From positions 47,802,381 through 47,866,380 of the forward strand of contig NC_087065.1 in assembly GCF_963678635.1 (NCBI RefSeq): a stretch of DNA of 64,000 bases, read 5' to 3'. This document shows, one piece after another, positions 62,331 through 64,000 of this stretch (position 1 is its first letter; each line of letters starts with the position of its first letter). The notes under the pieces were generated by a model. It was not told where the DNA came from, searched no databases, and was given only the letters and a program-made list of their open reading frames with translations. Made by a program: the position numbers and the translations under genes. The stretch is from Symsagittifera roscoffensis (lineage: Eukaryota > Xenacoelomorpha > Acoela > Convolutidae).

Positions 62331-62839
62331 TAATTAAACTGATTTTGTGTTTGATTCTATTTGAAAAATCTAAATTCATTGAGCTGCGTGAGAAGACCCA
62401 TTTATGTCTATCAAACAGTGTCTGTACTTCCTCGTTTCATCTGATGACAATTGTGCATCATCAAGCGTAGCGTGTTTGCCAATTTGCAGGGGCACCTGCC
62501 TAATGGCTTCACTACGCATTTTCAATACCTTCAGAAATTTTTTTCCCTGGCTTACTTTTATCAGTGAATCAGCTTCAAGCAGTCCAGTTTTTTTTCCGAA
62601 CTTCCTGTTTTTCTTCAATTTTTCCTTCTTGGCTGATCAGCCATTCACCGTTTTCATCCGTGACGACGATATCTAAAAGTTTTTCATGTCTTTTAAGGAC
62701 TTGTGCTATTGCAATTTTCTGGACACCCGTCTTTGTTTGTGAGGATGAAGTACCACTGTCTTTGTTCCAAACTGTTCAGTAGTTATTCAACTAGTTTCAA
62801 AATACAATTTTGATCTATCATAAACTTAAGACCAAGAAG
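62331..62839 (-). pseudogene. Decayed protease-RT spacer, interrupted by the solo LTR
   Basis: Duplicate of about 52931-53468. Similarity stops at ACCAAGAAG, where the LTR begins, and resumes at 63749. Confidence 0.5.
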
Positions 62840-63748
62840 TGTGACATTCGACCAGAATGTGAAAAATGCAATCTCTACAGAATTCGAATTTTTAGCAGCG
62901 AGCCTTCCGGATTGGTGATTATTAACGTTATTGGAACGATTGGCCAGACGGTGAGGGCTGGAATATTCTGGTATTTTAAAATTTCAAAAATTCGAATTAT
63001 GACGTCATATTTCTGAGAAACGTCAGAAACGGCCATTTTGGCTAAAAACAAGAAAGAAAAAGAGAACAACATTAGCTGCGCTAACAACAACTACGAAATC
63101 GAGATTGGAAAACGACAACGAGTTGCAGAGTAACAGAGAACACTCCGAGTTGCAACTATTGTGCCGCTACAATAGTTGCAAGGCCGTTGCGAACAACGGT
63201 GAAGGGTGAAAGACGGCCTTCCGGATTAAGAAGAAATCAGGATTAACAAGCTTGATCCAGCAGATTTGTCAATCCGGAGGGGTAAAGGAACTGAAACTTT
63301 TATCCTGTTACATAAACTTTTAGCTTCCTGTCATGTCCTGACTTGAATTTAATTAACATCTAGATTCATTTTGATAAGGATGAGAAGCTAGGAGTTGGGG
63401 GAAAGGGTTGATCCATCTTCGATGGAGATGATGATTTTTATCTACTGAACAAAAACAATAGTAATATAATAAGTAGTAGCCCTGTTTTTAGGAGTGACCT
63501 CGTGGTCTGGGGATACTGAGACCCAGCCATGAGCTCACTATTTCTGCATGTAATCTAGTTAATTTGAGTGTTTTGACCGAAGCGGAAAGCAGTAACGTTT
63601 TGTCGACCCGATGTTAGAAAGACCACCGAAAAGTACTGGCTTGGTAGAGACGGTGAAAAGCATGCAAAGCTCTGTTTAGACGTTAGCCAGTCGTCTTAAG
63701 ACTTAGTTTTGTCTTCCGTCGATATGTATCTTCCGGGCGAATGTTACA
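62840..63748 (+). mobile_element. Solo LTR, diverged relative of the giant element's LTR, opposite orientation
   Basis: 909 bp, starting TGTGACATTCG and ending CGAATGTTACA, reverse-oriented to the giant element's LTRs and recognisably related along its whole length. It contains the GCAACTATTGT hairpin (about 63150-63180) and AATCCGGAGGGGT. Flanks are AAG on both sides (62837-62839 and 63749-63751). Segmental copy 1 has the uninterrupted site CCAAGAAGGCAGG, with AAG once. Internal sequence is absent, so it is a recombination remnant. Confidence 0.9.
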
Positions 63749-64000
63749 AAGGCAGGGGGAGCAGTTATCCGCAATTATCACAGAATCCTGGGCGAACAGT
63801 TCAGAGTTTGGAATCAATTGCATCTTGTCAAGCTCCAAGCCATTTGTCAACGCCGAAATGTTAGCCGCTATTACCAAACCATTAAAATGTTTTTTTTTCT
63901 TTTCGAAGTTCTAAGTTGTTCGAAACGAACGTTATGAGCAAAATGCCTCTACCGTTTTCTAACCGTCTTTGTACTAGTTTTTCCTTCATTTTTTAATACA
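63749..64000 (-). pseudogene. Protease-region fossil continuing past the solo LTR
   Basis: Matches about 53468-53720 of copy 1, including the piece read as IPNSELFAQDSVIIADNCSP on the minus strand. It runs off the window. Confidence 0.5.

Larger units (their letters stand above)
56126..64000. repeat. Segmental duplication, copy 2 (continues past window)
   Basis: Same order as 47718-53720: satellite end, integrase fossil, LTR fragment, satellite-related piece, integrase, RT and protease fossils. It differs by a 975 bp tandem duplication and a 909 bp solo LTR. Small indels and substitutions show it is not a recent identical copy. Confidence 0.85.

Overview
The window is animal genomic DNA, most likely from an invertebrate; the species cannot be told from sequence. 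It is almost entirely repetitive. It holds a giant Ty3/gypsy-type LTR retrotransposon, a satellite array, and duplicated fossils of other Ty3-like elements. I see no host gene, tRNA, rRNA or prokaryotic feature that I can support.

Positions 1-37339 are one LTR element on the minus strand. The 3' LTR is 1-914 and the 5' LTR is 36427-37339. From 5' to 3' (right to left) it has a leader of about 2.9 kb with a repeated CCGGAGGGG motif, a gag N-terminal ORF, then Gag (coiled coil, capsid-like domain, two CCHC knuckles), retropepsin, reverse transcriptase (YVDD), RNase H and integrase (HHCC, DDE, GPF module). A segment of about 6.59 kb, from the Gag zinc knuckles to just after the integrase tail, is present three times in tandem (11379-17969, 17970-24551, 24552-31147). 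Only the rightmost copy keeps the Gag N-terminus. Only the leftmost keeps the pol C-terminus, which carries a macrodomain-like fold.

Downstream of pol, where an env gene might be expected, lies a tightly packed block of same-strand genes (10325-1773). It encodes a coiled-coil protein, a 931-residue protein with a complete SGNH/GDSL esterase motif set plus a second degenerate SGNH-like domain, and at least four further proteins I do not recognise. Gene ends and starts are 0-27 bases apart or overlap. Without the two extra tandem copies the element would be about 24 kb, very large for this class. LTR divergence (about 4-5% by eye) greatly exceeds divergence among the three tandem copies (well under 1% by eye), so the triplication is later than the insertion or has been homogenised.

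Positions 37340-47778 are a satellite of 977-979 bp monomers, about 10.7 copies, with a strict four-monomer higher-order period of 3912 bp. The giant element sits inside this satellite. From about 47718 to the end are two copies of a segmental duplication (47718-about 53720 and 56126-64000). They carry decayed minus-strand pol fragments (protease, RT, integrase), fragments of LTRs related to the giant element, and satellite-related sequence. The second copy also has a 975 bp tandem duplication and a solo LTR (62840-63748), whose empty site is visible in the first copy. The 53721-56125 spacer is AT-rich with nothing recognisable.
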